Below are positions 1 to 9,782 of a DNA stretch of 64,000 bases, in pieces. Position numbers and translations under genes: made by a program. Origin of the DNA: Dryococelus australis (lineage: Eukaryota > Arthropoda > Insecta > Phasmatodea > Phasmatidae). The notes below the pieces were generated by a model. It saw nothing but the letters and a program-made list of their open reading frames with translations. It did no database searches and had not been told where the DNA came from. Each line of letters begins with the position of its first letter. Positions within the stretch are counted from its first letter, which is position 1. The DNA lies in NCBI GenBank assembly GCA_029891345.1, contig CM057003.1, positions 12,502,709-12,566,708 of the forward strand, in the 5' to 3' direction.

Positions 1-231
1 AATTATTTCTTCCACTTTCGGTTTTTTTAATGCACCGAAGTGTAAAAATGAGCAGATTTGTGAAGGACTTACTTTCTTAATAATTCCGCAGTTTCATTTG
101 ACCGACGCATGAATAAAGTGATGAGGCCCACGGCAATGCTAATTCTACATAAGGCGGAAGAATACACAACGTATATACAAATAGATCTGAAGCAGGGCTT
201 TCGAAAGTGCTCATTTTACCGTGAACAGCCT
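1..231 (-). mobile_element. Family A MITE, cut by window edge
   Basis: Right-hand part of the ~400 bp MITE that recurs through the window. It ends in the reverse of the terminal repeat (gtgctcattttaccgtgaac, then agcc). Internal landmarks shared with other copies are the stretch around gaataaagtgatgaggccc and the cataaggcggaagaata block. The left part lies outside the window. No transposase is encoded; copies are non-autonomous. Confidence 0.75.
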
Positions 232-237
232 GTATAT

Positions 238-376
238 TTGTTACGACTTGCACTGATCCCCAACTTTTCTCGGTTGCAGGTGTGGTGATAGCCGAAATCC
301 GCTGCTGAAGAAATTCCTGCTGTTCCTTCTTTATCCCACGTATTTCCTCCCAAATTTCAATCTCGACACTGTCCAT
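238..376 (-). CDS. Possible short coiled-coil reading frame, broken by MITE
   Basis: A minus-strand ATG at 374-376 opens about 46 codons before the frame runs into the family A MITE, where it stops being meaningful. The peptide is rich in Glu, Lys and Gln with heptad-like spacing (MDSVEIEIWEEIRGIKKEQQ...), which suggests a coiled coil. Such segments occur in gag-like and transposon-associated proteins, but I do not recognise a family. It could be a broken transposon reading frame or chance. Confidence 0.2.
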
Positions 377-1609
377 CCTCTCACCGACACTGCCCTTCTC
401 TATCGCTCGTGCATGTGTGCGTATTATATATATATATAAGTCGTGTGGTGAAGTGTTACAAGGTAAGCTGGTGCTTGCTCACTACTGTACATTCTCGGTG
501 CACGCAGCAGGAGCCAGTAACCACCATGCAGCCTAAGGAAACAATGCATTCCGAACACTCACAAGCGAGCTGCGAGAGACCCATTACACCTGTCCTATGG
601 CGTCGGCTGCAGAGCTACGTTTTAGTACTGATAGTGTAAACAAATAAGCAACCGGGTACAACACGCAGCTGACTCCACCTTGCCTTGCAACAGTTCACCA
701 CACGCCACTGATATGTAGGTGTGTGTGTGTGTGAGAGAGAGAGAGAGCCAGACAGAGAGAGAGAGAGAGGTGCTCTATGACTTTGATCTTTAGCGCCAAT
801 AAAGAAGGAAGGTGGTGATGGAGTAGCTACGGAATGCAGAAGTGGCGGAAACTGGAGCACCTCGATAAAACCCGCTGCCCACCAGCAACGTCAGTCACGT
901 TTTAAATGCAAAATTATGGACGTGTATTCGCCGTGAAATCGAACCGGTTCGTCGTGGTAGGAGGTGCAAGAATACCACTGCAGTCCCTTCCAAAGCAAAT
1001 GGAGAAATAACTTTCCCGTATAGCGGACAAGCAACAACTAGAAAATTAATTTCCCCGCGAGGAATGACTGATTTATCGGCTCTATCGAACATTGCGTATA
1101 ATGGACGCTGCACCCGATAGAGTGACTCTTCGTCTTCATTTACTCAGCTGACGACGACGAAGGCGACCTAGCATCCAGTTATTTAGTCACGCACTTAGTT
1201 CGGCGCTGTGTTTGCCTGCCTGCATGTGCCAACGCCGCCGTGTTGAATTCCCCCACTCCTCTTCTCGCTACTTGACACTGGGTGACGTCACTTCGCACCA
1301 GCGTGACGGACAAATCTCTCCCGGGTGTACAGCGTGCGGTGAGCTCACACGACGGACGCCTGCTGTTGCAACACGCGTAGGAAAAAGTAAAGAAATTCCC
1401 TTCTTGGGCAATGGTGCTTCATAAAGCAGCGTTCAAGTGTACCCAGTCTGTGACGTATGCCCCGCCGGAATGAGTCATCTCAGTAAAGGACGTGACACTC
1501 GTAACAGGTTTCAGCGCTGCCGCATGAAGTCGTTTTGCGGCGCGGTAAAATGACCGTGTGCAGTCTATTCGCGGCATTTCCGTACTTTGTGAAGCAAACA
1601 TTAGAAAAA
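377..1609. other. No gene seen
   Basis: Apart from a GT/GA microsatellite, no motif, domain or terminal repeat stands out. Short open frames here have no recognisable composition or start context. Confidence 0.5.
719..770. repeat. (GT)n(GA)n microsatellite
   Basis: A GT run is followed by two GA runs separated by a short cagac interruption. Confidence 0.9.
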
Positions 1610-1952
1610 TTACCCTATGTATTACGTGTATGGTTGTTTCCTGAGTATGTCATGTATCGCAAACGTTTTATACTTGTGTTAAAATAAAAGCACCTTATTT
1701 TTTTTTCGTTGAATTCAACTTATAATTTAATATGAATAAATACAGAGAAAATATGTGTGTTGGCAATGCCTAGTAACAAATAGTTCGTGCGTAAACTATT
1801 ATTACACTGAGTGCGCACGAATGCGGTGCGTTGTCCCTTTGGTATAATTTTCTGGACTCGGTAAAGCTTTGTTTGCATGGGGCGGAGGAATATTGAAGGA
1901 AGTAGAACGTTAGCAGGGCTTCAGAACAGTTGTAAGTAACCGTAAACGTGAA
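1610..1952 (-). repeat. Family C/F repeat, C part
   Basis: Reads in reverse the same order of blocks as copies near 50905-51240 and 61956-62250: tactaggcattgccaacaca, a tattcctccgccccatgcaa block, and agcagggcttcag near the terminus. It ends at gtaagtaaccgtaaacgtga, the reverse of this family's start. Non-coding. Confidence 0.55.
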
Positions 1953-2152
1953 CTTGTATTCCGTACAGCTAACAACAGACGTGTTTGATATATTTTGACC
2001 TGATGTCCGCTTTCTGAGGGGATAGCTAACACAGCGGCAATGGTCAGGAGAGGGTGATGTGTGTTCACAGACTTCCTCACCATATTTTCTACACCACAAA
2101 CGATTACGTAAAATAAATAACCTTGCATGTCCTGGATTACTGCTGCGTATAC

Positions 2153-2382
2153 TCTGTTCACGGTGAAGTGAGCATTTTATAAGCTCTAGTTACTTTTTTC
2201 TTTAGGCCATTTTTTTATCCTTTAACCACGTTTTCAAAGAAATATTGCCATGTAAGTAATAGACACAGTATGCATATTCCACCGCACTCGGAAGTTAACG
2301 CTAAGGATACAGTAAAATATATTCATTGACCATTATTGCAAATGAGAGGGCTTTCAAAAGTGCTCACTTTACCATGAACAGT
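2153..2382 (+). mobile_element. Family B MITE (~230 bp)
   Basis: Ends are tctgttcacggtgaagtgag and the reverse tgctcactttaccatgaaca, close to family A ends, but the interior is different (ccgcactcggaagttaac block). Other copies are at 13965-14150, 33411-33646 and 42823-43077. The SINE beginning at 2393 is inserted immediately beyond its right end. Confidence 0.7.
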
Positions 2383-2392
2383 CTATAAGTAG

Positions 2393-2642
2393 ACGGGGGC
2401 CACGGTGGCTGAGCTGTTAGCCTGCTCGCCTCCCACCAAGATGCTCCGAGCTCAAGCCCCGGCCGGGCCACTCCGGATTTTCGCATGTGGGAATCGTGTC
2501 GGACGGTACCGTTGTCGGCGGGTTTTCTCGGGGATCTCCAGTTTACCCCACCCTTTCCTTCCGGCGATGCTCCATACCTCAACCACCCTCATCGGCTCTC
2601 AAGACCTCGATGTTAAGCAGTCCAAATCCCTTCACTCTTCAC
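2393..2642 (+). mobile_element. tRNA-derived SINE
   Basis: Starts with a tRNA-like head (cacggtggctgagctgttag as a box-A-like block; the box-B-like region is degenerate). The shared body follows, with gggttttctcggggatctcc and catcggctctcaagacctcg, then a short tail. Flanked by an 11 bp duplication TCTATAAGTAG (2382-2392 and 2643-2653), as expected for LINE-mediated insertion. Confidence 0.8.
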
Positions 2643-2653
2643 TCTATAAGTAG

Positions 2654-3370
2654 GCAACGCGCAGGTTAACCTCGCTTTGTTCGTAAAAAAACTACTGTGA
2701 AGTCCAGCATACAGGAGAATTAATTCGCGAATTTTTTCAGTCTCTTAATTATAAAAATTGTTTTAATGTACTCTAACAAATTCGTGCCTTAAAAGTACGT
2801 AATAAAACGCCATTCTAAAAAATTATAAATCTTACAGGTTGATGCTAGTCCATCTGTTGCGTCGATGAGAGTAGGACAAATAGCTTAAAACTTTACTCTT
2901 GTACGTGGCGACAGCTGCTATTACAAACGAAAAACAAACGGGGCAGTTATTGCCTACAGGAAGTTTGCCAGCTCTATCTAGCCACATATTGACGAAGACA
3001 AATGTTTGCCACCTTTGGCAATCGGGATTGCCCCGCGCCTCATGTAGGGCATGTCTACAAGCGTTCAAACACCATTCCTCCTGCGAACGCTCTAATGAAA
3101 GGTCAATGACCATACATACCACTACGCTACCGTGTAATTGGTTCTCTGCACTTGCAAGTATTCGAATACTATACCACGCATGTGCCAGAGGTAACATTCG
3201 GTTAAGGCGCCACGTTCTGAGGCTACGTTATGTTCGTATCTACGCACGTTTATATAGCGCTTTGCCACGCCAGATACACCAGTTCAAACAACTGGAAAAA
3301 AATCACCGTCTCGGCACAAAGCAGACCAATAAATACAAGCGTGGACAATAAATCCCCTCTCCTTTCTAAA
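2654..3370. other. No gene seen
   Basis: Two overlapping opposite-strand open frames (2899-3351 plus, 2832-3197 minus) exist. Neither peptide shows a domain, signal or codon pattern that I recognise. No repeat ends are seen. Confidence 0.45.
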
Positions 3371-3790
3371 GGCTATTCAAGTTAAAGTGAGCACAATAGA
3401 AATTAACCTTGGAAAAAAAGTCACTGCCCCTGCATGCATACATTTTAACAGGCGCCCTGAGTGACATTCGCCCAGTAAAGTTGGTAACAATGGATAGAAA
3501 GTTGTTCCATATCTAAACGTCGAATAAAAAGTGTTAGGTAACCATTTGTGATAACTTAAAATTATTTATTTTACTATCTTTTTTTTAATGCATCGAAGTG
3601 TAAAAATGAGCAGATTTGTAAAGTATTTACTTTCTTAATAATTTAGAAGTTTCATTTGACCGACGCATGAATAAAGTGGTGAGGCCCATGGCATTGTTAA
3701 TTTTACATAAGGCGGAGGAATACACAACGTGTCTACAAGTAGATCTTCAGCAGGGACTTCAAAAGTGCTCAGTTTAACATGAACAGCTTG
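3371..3790 (-). mobile_element. Family A MITE, full length, diverged
   Basis: Left end ggctattcaagttaaagtga; right end reads ...aaaagtgctcagtttaacat then gaacagctt. The middle shows the family's gtaaccatttgtgataac and gcatgaataaagtggtgagg blocks. Confidence 0.75.
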
Positions 3791-3879
3791 TACCATGTTG
3801 CACAATGGCCCGCCCATAACATACCATATGTCTCAAATCACTCCAGATTCGGTTGCCCGCAAGCAGAAAAAGTGGTCAG

Positions 3880-4104
3880 GTAAAATCGTCACGCGCAGTA
3901 CGGCTCTAGATTAGGTCAGTAGACAGAGGCGGAATTACTTAGCTGTTACTTTGGTGTGGTCGTATCAATTCTCGGATTGACTACAAGCAGGTCTGTAATG
4001 AGCCTTATGTCTGGTTAGTTACTGCGCGCTGTAAAGTCTCACTACTGGCTGGTATGCCGCAGGCTGGCAAGCAGGCCAGTAGGCGCTGATTGGCGAACGT
4101 CGTT
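3880..4104 (-). repeat. Family F repeat, left part, target of Maverick 1
   Basis: Contains ggccagtaggcgctgattgg and gcgaac, matching the family F copy at 41936-42125. The copy is interrupted at GTCGTT (4099-4104) by the 4.9 kb Maverick. It resumes at 8988 with ttgctggccagtgacac, so removing the insert gives a continuous family F sequence. Confidence 0.65.
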
Positions 4105-4355
4105 AGTTGTAGGGATATGCCGATTCTGGATCAAGGGCATGGAGCGCAAGAGCCGGCCACCGCCATCTTGTTACGTCACCCGGCCGCCATATTTTTTTTT
4201 CCTTTTTTCCCTCAAAATTGACCAAAATGCCCTAAAAATTTCCCTTTTTCCTTACAATTTTTCCCTTTTCCCTAAAAAAATGCCCATATTTCCCAGAGCA
4301 GGCAAAAGGGTAGTAACCTCAGGGTCAGGGGTCAGCGACCCAGGTGCCAGGGATC
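4105..4355 (+). repeat. Left terminal inverted repeat of Maverick 1
   Basis: Pairs with 8725-8981. Shared landmarks inward from the end: aggagccggcc-like block, gccgccatcttg, a tgacgtcac-like site (here ttacgtcacc), a tttccct/aaaaa-rich stretch, cccagagcaggcaa, and gcgacccaggtgccagg. The ATPase relic begins within about 20 bp of its inner edge. Confidence 0.85.
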
Positions 4356-4372
4356 AGTGACCCAGGGTAAGA

Positions 4373-5048
4373 CAGTAGACAGGGAAATGTGTCCTACTGA
4401 GCCTGCTGAAAGAAGAGAACGGCCTTTGGTTCGAGAATGTGTACCTATACTCCAAATCACTTCAGCAACCGAAATACCAGCGACTGTCACGAGTACTGCA
4501 AGCCGTGGATGGCGAGGGTTATTTCCCATGCACCGATAACGAAGCCATCGTACCTTCGAGCGAAGCACTGCGAAACTCGATATTTGTCTTGGACGACATT
4601 GCCTGCGAGAAACAAACTTGCATTAAAGAATACATTAGCGTGGGTCGACATGCGAACGTTCACTGTGTGTACCTCGGCCAGACCCAAACAACTGCTTCGC
4701 GACAATGCAAACATGTTGGTGCTGTTTCGCATGGACGATACGAATTTACGTCATGTTTGCGATGATCATGTTAATACGGATATGCCTCTATCAGGTTTTA
4801 AAGATATGTGTGCCTTGTGCTGGGAAGAGAAATATGGATTTTTGACGATCGTTAAGGACTGTCTGCTACATAGGGGAAGGTACAGGCTTGGGTTCGATCA
4901 GTTCATCGCTGTCTGTGGAGAGGGTCCGTCTACTGGGAACCAGCAAGTGATGCCATCAGTACCTCCTGCTACATCTATAGGTACCGTTTCCGCAGACGAT
5001 TATAACGTCACAGTTAATGCTAAAGTCGGAATGAGTGCAGTACAGTAG
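4373..5048 (+). pseudogene. Packaging ATPase (A32/FtsK-like) relic of Maverick type
   Basis: In Mavericks and adintoviruses this protein is the DNA-packaging ATPase. Here it begins at a damaged Walker A remnant (TGKC, where TGK followed by T or S is expected) directly inside the terminal repeat; everything upstream is lost. One frame gives ENGLWFENVYLYSKSL, then the Walker B-like VLDDIACEKQ (Asp codons at 4592-4597) and GRHANVHCVYLGQT. A short deletion at about 4683-4690 shifts the frame. The next frame gives LLRDNANMLVLF, DDHVNTDM, LCWEEKYGF and GRYRLGFDQFI before a TAG at 5046-5048. The order and content of motifs match the family; the gene cannot work. The ATG at 4437 belongs to the other frame and is not a true start. 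Confidence 0.85.
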
Positions 5049-5111
5049 GTTTGTGCGGAGGGTACACTTGCAAGATGTTCGTGTGAAATCGAAAAACTTC
5101 AAAATAAATGA

Positions 5112-5486
5112 TCATCAGCGCTAAATACTGATGAGCATACAACTCCTGCTACACAAAAAAGTAAATTAGATATTGAGGATGCAGCAGGAAGTGAAGGCGA
5201 TCATAAAGACAGCAGTGATGATAACTATGACGATAATGATAGTGTTGAAGACGATGATTATTCCTTCGACGGTCCCACACATTCCACCAACGAGTTTCCT
5301 TCGACAAATGATGTGAAGAAGGAAGAATACATCGAGTATACTGACGATATGTTTACCGAAGATCCCAACAATCTTGTAGACAAACTTAAATATTTGCTTG
5401 GTAGGCAACAACATGGGGATTACTCGACCATGAAAGAAGTGGTTTCAATCATAAGAGCACTTCAGGATCGGGGTTATATCAGATGA
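5112..5486 (+). pseudogene. Acidic reading frame with Maverick tail module
   Basis: Open in the same frame as the 3' part of the ATPase relic, after stops at 5046-5048 and 5109-5111, ending at TGA 5484-5486. No convincing start. A run of Asp/Glu/Ser is followed by EDPNNLVDKLKYLLGRQQ and a ...SIIRALQDRGYI ending. This resembles the tail of an uncharacterised Maverick reading frame, also seen here near 39026-39150 (YDPN, LVDRLQLLLASQ, LIAELKEAGYM). Function unknown. Confidence 0.55.
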
Positions 5487-7668
5487 TGTGACCGAGAGTG
5501 CTTTCTTCCCAAAATGTATTTACAAAATAAAAATAAATGATTATTATATTAAAATGATTTGTTTTCCTTAATTTTTGCGTGTCGTATCCTCCTGTTGGCC
5601 TTCAAGCTTTTAATAACAATATTTATTTAAAATATTTAATAATTTAAATGTGTAGTCAAAGTCATCATCATGCACGTAGCTGTACTAGTGATTGGGAAAA
5701 AAATATTTTTTGAACATAGTGTGACAGGCGACCCATCACCGCACGTTTGTGAATAATTTTCAACTTGCAAACAAAGTAAAAACACTCTTTAAAACTTGTG
5801 GGGTGTGACCTCGTCGCACATGCCCTTGAAAAGTATTTACTATGTCTGCCTGGTAACCTGGTGAATTGTGCAGCGTACGGCCCATTATGCGCGAACTTTT
5901 CTCACACGTTGTTTCGAGGTTTAAAACTCTCCGATGTGGCTTGAAACACTAATAAAATAAAACTTGGATATTCTTGCCAGCTTCACGAACTACAAAACAC
6001 TTTATAATGTCTGAGGTACCAGGAAAATAACTGTTAATGTGCTTATTTTTCACGTGCGGCAACAATAAGGCCTGGCAAAGACGTGTGCAGCAGACTGATG
6101 TTTCGGCGATTCGTCGTGGGAGCGCAGCACAGTCGACGGCAAATTTGGTGATCAGCTTAGGATGGTGCGTGCACCGCCGAAAACGTGACGTTTCGTTACA
6201 TTATTTCCAGTATCTTGGTCAAGAGGACTGAAGTTGAGGGCATATTGTGATCTGATTGGGTGTTTTAAATTTCATTGTGTTATACCCCCTAAGGGAAATT
6301 GGTGTCCGCTGCGTCGGTCACCATAAATGGTAGTGTTTTCTGCCATTGGCTGTGAATTGCCTGAAACCTCCTAGGAGTAATTGAAAGCCTCACGATGTCT
6401 TACAAATACAGCCTTCTGAGGTGAAAAGCTAATTTGATTAATAGCGCAAGAGGGCAGAACGGTGTATTTAATGCCGGTACGCGCTGCTCTCGGGGACAGT
6501 TCAGCATCCTCGAAGGGGGCAAGCTTCCACCATGAGATAAGTAGCACTCTAATTGAATCACGAATGTAAGCTTATAAAGCGAATAGGTCACTTACGTCAC
6601 TTTGACGTTAGGGAGGGGCCATGATGGCAGGAAAATAATATTAAATTTTTTTAAGTTTTAAGAAATGTTGGCCCTTTAGCCAAAAATCCAATACGGTTAC
6701 CTTTCGTAATCAAGTTTTGTGGCTATGTCGTCACCAAGATGTAAAATGCTGGTAACCACTTGAAACCATGGGTAAACTTTTGTAACGACTTATAAACATT
6801 TTCAAACACTTGTAAACCTTGGCAAACATTTGTAAACTTTCGTAAACATTTGCCAATAATCGTTGATTATGGTCTATGCCTCTGGTATCAAGTAGGAGCA
6901 ATGCGAAACTCCTTGTTTTTATGACATTTGTAAGAGAAACTTTACGAAGTTTAGGACTTGTGCAAAAATCAAACTACTGTTTGATGACCTGTAATGTGTT
7001 ACCAAAAGGGGTCATTCCTAGTATAGTAACTAAAACGTATGTGGTAATGCCAAGGGTTAAATTTAGGTGCGACAGAAAAATAGCAGTCATTTGTAACTAT
7101 GGTAATTTGGGGTCACCTGATCAATATATTTTGTGATGGCCTTTTGCAATTTGTATTTATTTATTAATATGAGCAGAAAGGAGCGTAAACATAACCTATA
7201 TGAAAAATGAATAGTATTAGATGAATAACAGCGAAAGTATTGGTACCTGAATTTGGTTGCATTTTATTCTATACATTTGGCAACCTTGGTTTTATGTAAA
7301 TGTTTTTAAGTGAAAAATTGTCAAACATGGAAAAAGAAAATAATAATGCTACCTTTCAATATGAAATGTAAGAAAGATAACCAAAGAAGGTTTACATGTG
7401 TACTATTTGTGAAATATGAATGAAACGAAAAAAATTGAACTTAAAATAAAGAACATGAACACACTTCTTTGTTTCTTGGTTCCTTTACAAATCGTTTCGA
7501 ACTTTCAACTACCCTCACACTGCACAAAAATTGTTTTTTGCATGGCTTTGCTATTATTAGTGGTATGATTGGTTTTCCTAGATCTTATGCAAATCCTGCC
7601 TTACCATGCCCTTGGTTTAGGATGCAGCGAGGTCAGAATAGGATGGAAACTTGCAATAGTCGTCATCT
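5487..7668. other. Interior of Maverick 1 without recognisable genes
   Basis: AT-rich, with short open frames only (6037-6231, 6876-7136, 7469-7678 on plus), none carrying known Maverick motifs. Presumably decayed interior or sequence acquired after deletion. A degenerate GTAAAC array lies at 6752-6860. Confidence 0.5.
6752..6860. repeat. Degenerate short tandem repeat (GTAAAC core)
   Basis: About six irregular units of roughly 14-18 bp with a core like cattTGTAAACttt (for example ggcaaacatttgtaaacttt). Confidence 0.65.
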
Positions 7669-7935
7669 ACTAAGATGATGGTCGCCTACCAAGATAGCAG
7701 CCTCCAGTAATGTAAAAACAAATGACGAACGAAATAACAAATATGGCGGCCTCCAGTAACATATAAATTAAGATGGCTGCCTCCAGTAATGTATAAACAC
7801 ATGGCAAACGAAAAAACAAATATGGAAGCCTCCAGTAACATATACACAAAGATGGCGGCCTCTGGTAACATATATACACAAATGTTTGCCTCCAGTAGCA
7901 TATAAACAAATATGGCTGCCTCCAGTAGCATGTAA
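7669..7935. repeat. Minisatellite in Maverick 1 (GGCGGCCTCCAGTAACATAT)
   Basis: About seven imperfect 30-45 bp units of the form AAGATGGCGGCCTCCAGTAA plus an AT-rich spacer. The same array occurs in reverse in Maverick 2 (37630-37850), so it is a shared part of the element rather than a local accident. Confidence 0.8.
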
Positions 7936-8219
7936 ACAAATTATAAATGAAAAAATCAAATTGCGGAATGAGTATATGTGAGGGGAGTGGAGGCGAGGGA
8001 GTCAGCCGTCTGCTGGAAGTCGCACTAAAGTGAGTAATTGATGGAAAGGATATGAATAATGGTGGTGCTGGGGGACCTTCGGAAACGCAAGATTTTTTTG
8101 AAAAAAATTATCGTCAGTTATAAATTAATTTTTTATAATGTTTTATAGTTAATTTATCATTTTTGGGGACTTTTTGGAATTTAATGGAAATGTTTTAAAT
8201 TTTTTTTCATTTTCAATGC

Positions 8220-8457
8220 TATGGGGTCAAGGATGAAGTAGTCTGCATCTAACATGGCGGCAATAGTATATAACGTATTATGCTTGATGACTTTTATGCA
8301 TATTTTCTCAAGTTTTTATTTTCAAGGTTATTCAAGGTCATGGGGTCAAGGCTGAGGTAGTCTGCATGTAATATGGTAGTAGTCTGTAATGTATTATACT
8401 TGCTGAATTTTATGGATTTTTCAAGTGTTTCAGTTTTCAAGGTCATTCAAGGTCATG
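8220..8457. repeat. ~119 bp direct duplication with TCAAGGTCA sites
   Basis: Two tandem copies start atggggtcaaggatgaagta and atggggtcaaggctgaggta, each carrying an ATGG(C/T) block, a gtattat(g/a)cttg block and ttcaaggtca motifs. The right terminal repeat follows further on. Confidence 0.7.
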
Positions 8458-8724
8458 GTCTTAGATTTGTGATGTATAACAAGATGGTGGCCACCTACCA
8501 AGATGGTGGTCGCCTACCAATGTGGCATAATGAGTATGGGCTAGGGATGACCTCTGGTAAATTTAAGTATTTTTAAATACTTTTTCAAATTATATGTTAG
8601 GAACATTTCTTTATAATTTTTAATAATCAGTTTTTTGGGATTTTTGTGAATTTTTTTGGAATGTTTTGAATGATTATGATTTTTTGGGTCAAAGGTTACA
8701 GGTCATAGGTCCTGCTCTCCTGGC

Positions 8725-8981
8725 ACCTGGGTCGCTGTGCCCTGACCCTGGGGTCACTAATCCCTCTTGCCTGCTCTGGGAAAATGGGATTTTTTTAGGA
8801 AAAAAATGCAAATTTTTAGGGGAAAGGGACTTTTTAGGGTATTTTGGTCGATTTTTGGGGGTAAAAGGGAAATTTCGAGGGAAAATGGGAAAAATATAGC
8901 GGCTAGGTGACGTCACAAGATGGCGGCGGCCGGCTCCTACGCCACACGCCCTTGCGCCAGAAGCGGCATATCCCTACTACT
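8725..8981 (-). repeat. Right terminal inverted repeat of Maverick 1
   Basis: Reverse counterpart of 4105-4355. Its best-preserved part reads ggtgacgtcacaagatggcg, a perfect TGACGTCA palindrome abutting an AAGATGGCGGC block. Confidence 0.85.
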
Positions 8982-8987
8982 GTCGTT

Positions 8988-9066
8988 TCAAAATGTTGCT
9001 GGCCAGTGACACCGTTTTACTGTTCGCGTTACAAGCGGGGCTGTTTCACGTCCGTACACTTCTTGC
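8988..9066 (-). repeat. Family F repeat, continuation of Maverick 1 target
   Basis: Resumes the host repeat after the Maverick, with ttgctggccagtgacaccg. It is interrupted again by the hAT element at 9067 and continues at about 9719-9770. Confidence 0.6.
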
Positions 9067-9710
9067 CAGTGTTGCCACTGCGCGGGTAACTACCCAAATT
9101 TTGGGTATTTTACATGCTCGTGGATAAAAATGCGGGTATTTGCTATTTTCGGGTCAAATAAGGGCATTCTTCTCAGAGGCATAAAAAGTTTCAAAATCAG
9201 GAAAAAACATAAATTGACCATTACTTAACCTATTTAGTTTCTTAATATTTCTAAATTAAATGCATTGAATGTCAGTGCATTGCAACAAATGCAGTATTTT
9301 ATTACAGCACAAAAAATGCATACATACATACATGCCTACATGCATATTTACATACATGCATGTATACATACATATATACGTCCCAAGCTGACATTCTTGC
9401 TTCGTGTTATCAATGGTTTAAATGGTTTACCTGGTGTATGTGGTGATTGTAAATACAATGTTGGCCTCACAAAGACGAGTGTCACTATAAACCACTCTTT
9501 TCCTTTATTTTACATGTACACATTCGTATGCAGAAGTCTCCTACATACGCAAGATTCGCCTTAAACCAATCTTTATCTAATATTTTTAAAGCATTTTTAA
9601 TTCTTTGCGAGCCGATTTTTTTTTTTTTTTTTTTTGCAGTATTGTGGGTAAAAGCGGGTATTTTAGCTTGCACATGCGGGTAAAAATTAAAATCAGCATT
9701 GGCAACGCAG
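9067..9710. mobile_element. hAT-type element with CAGTGTTGCCA ends
   Basis: Left end CAGTGTTGCCACTGCGCGGG; right end reverse CTGCGTTGCCAATGC. Subterminal repeats of a GCGGGTA(A/T) motif occur at both sides. Flanked by a perfect 8 bp duplication CTTCTTGC (9059-9066 and 9711-9718), the hAT hallmark. 644 bp, no transposase frame. Confidence 0.85.
9305..9385. repeat. CATA/CATG microsatellite
   Basis: Irregular catacatacatgcatatttacatac run inside the hAT element. Confidence 0.8.
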
Positions 9711-9782
9711 CTTCTTGCTCTATGGCACGGCCTCAACGGAAAGCCTGCGTAAATGTCCCTGACACACTGCACCTCTGAAAAT

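Larger units (their letters stand above)
4105..8981. mobile_element. Internally deleted Maverick/Polinton-type element 1
   Basis: A 4.9 kb element with ~250 bp terminal inverted repeats beginning AGTTGTAGGGATATGCCG on the left and AGTAGTAGGGATATGCCG on the right (reverse strand). It is flanked by a perfect 6 bp duplication GTCGTT (4099-4104 and 8982-8987). Six-base duplications and AG-starting long terminal repeats are Maverick/Polinton hallmarks. It encodes a broken A32-like packaging ATPase and an acidic downstream frame. Complete members are usually 15-20 kb with polymerase, integrase, protease and capsid genes, none of which is visible here, so this is a deletion derivative. Confidence 0.88.

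Noticed and set aside
2899-3351. 150-codon plus frame overlapping a 121-codon minus frame
   Set aside because: No recognised motif in either, no repeat of codon pattern, and mutual overlap; neither could be supported.
7669-7935. CRISPR-like spaced repeats
   Set aside because: Units are degenerate, spacers are short, AT-rich and similar to each other, and the context is a eukaryotic transposon.
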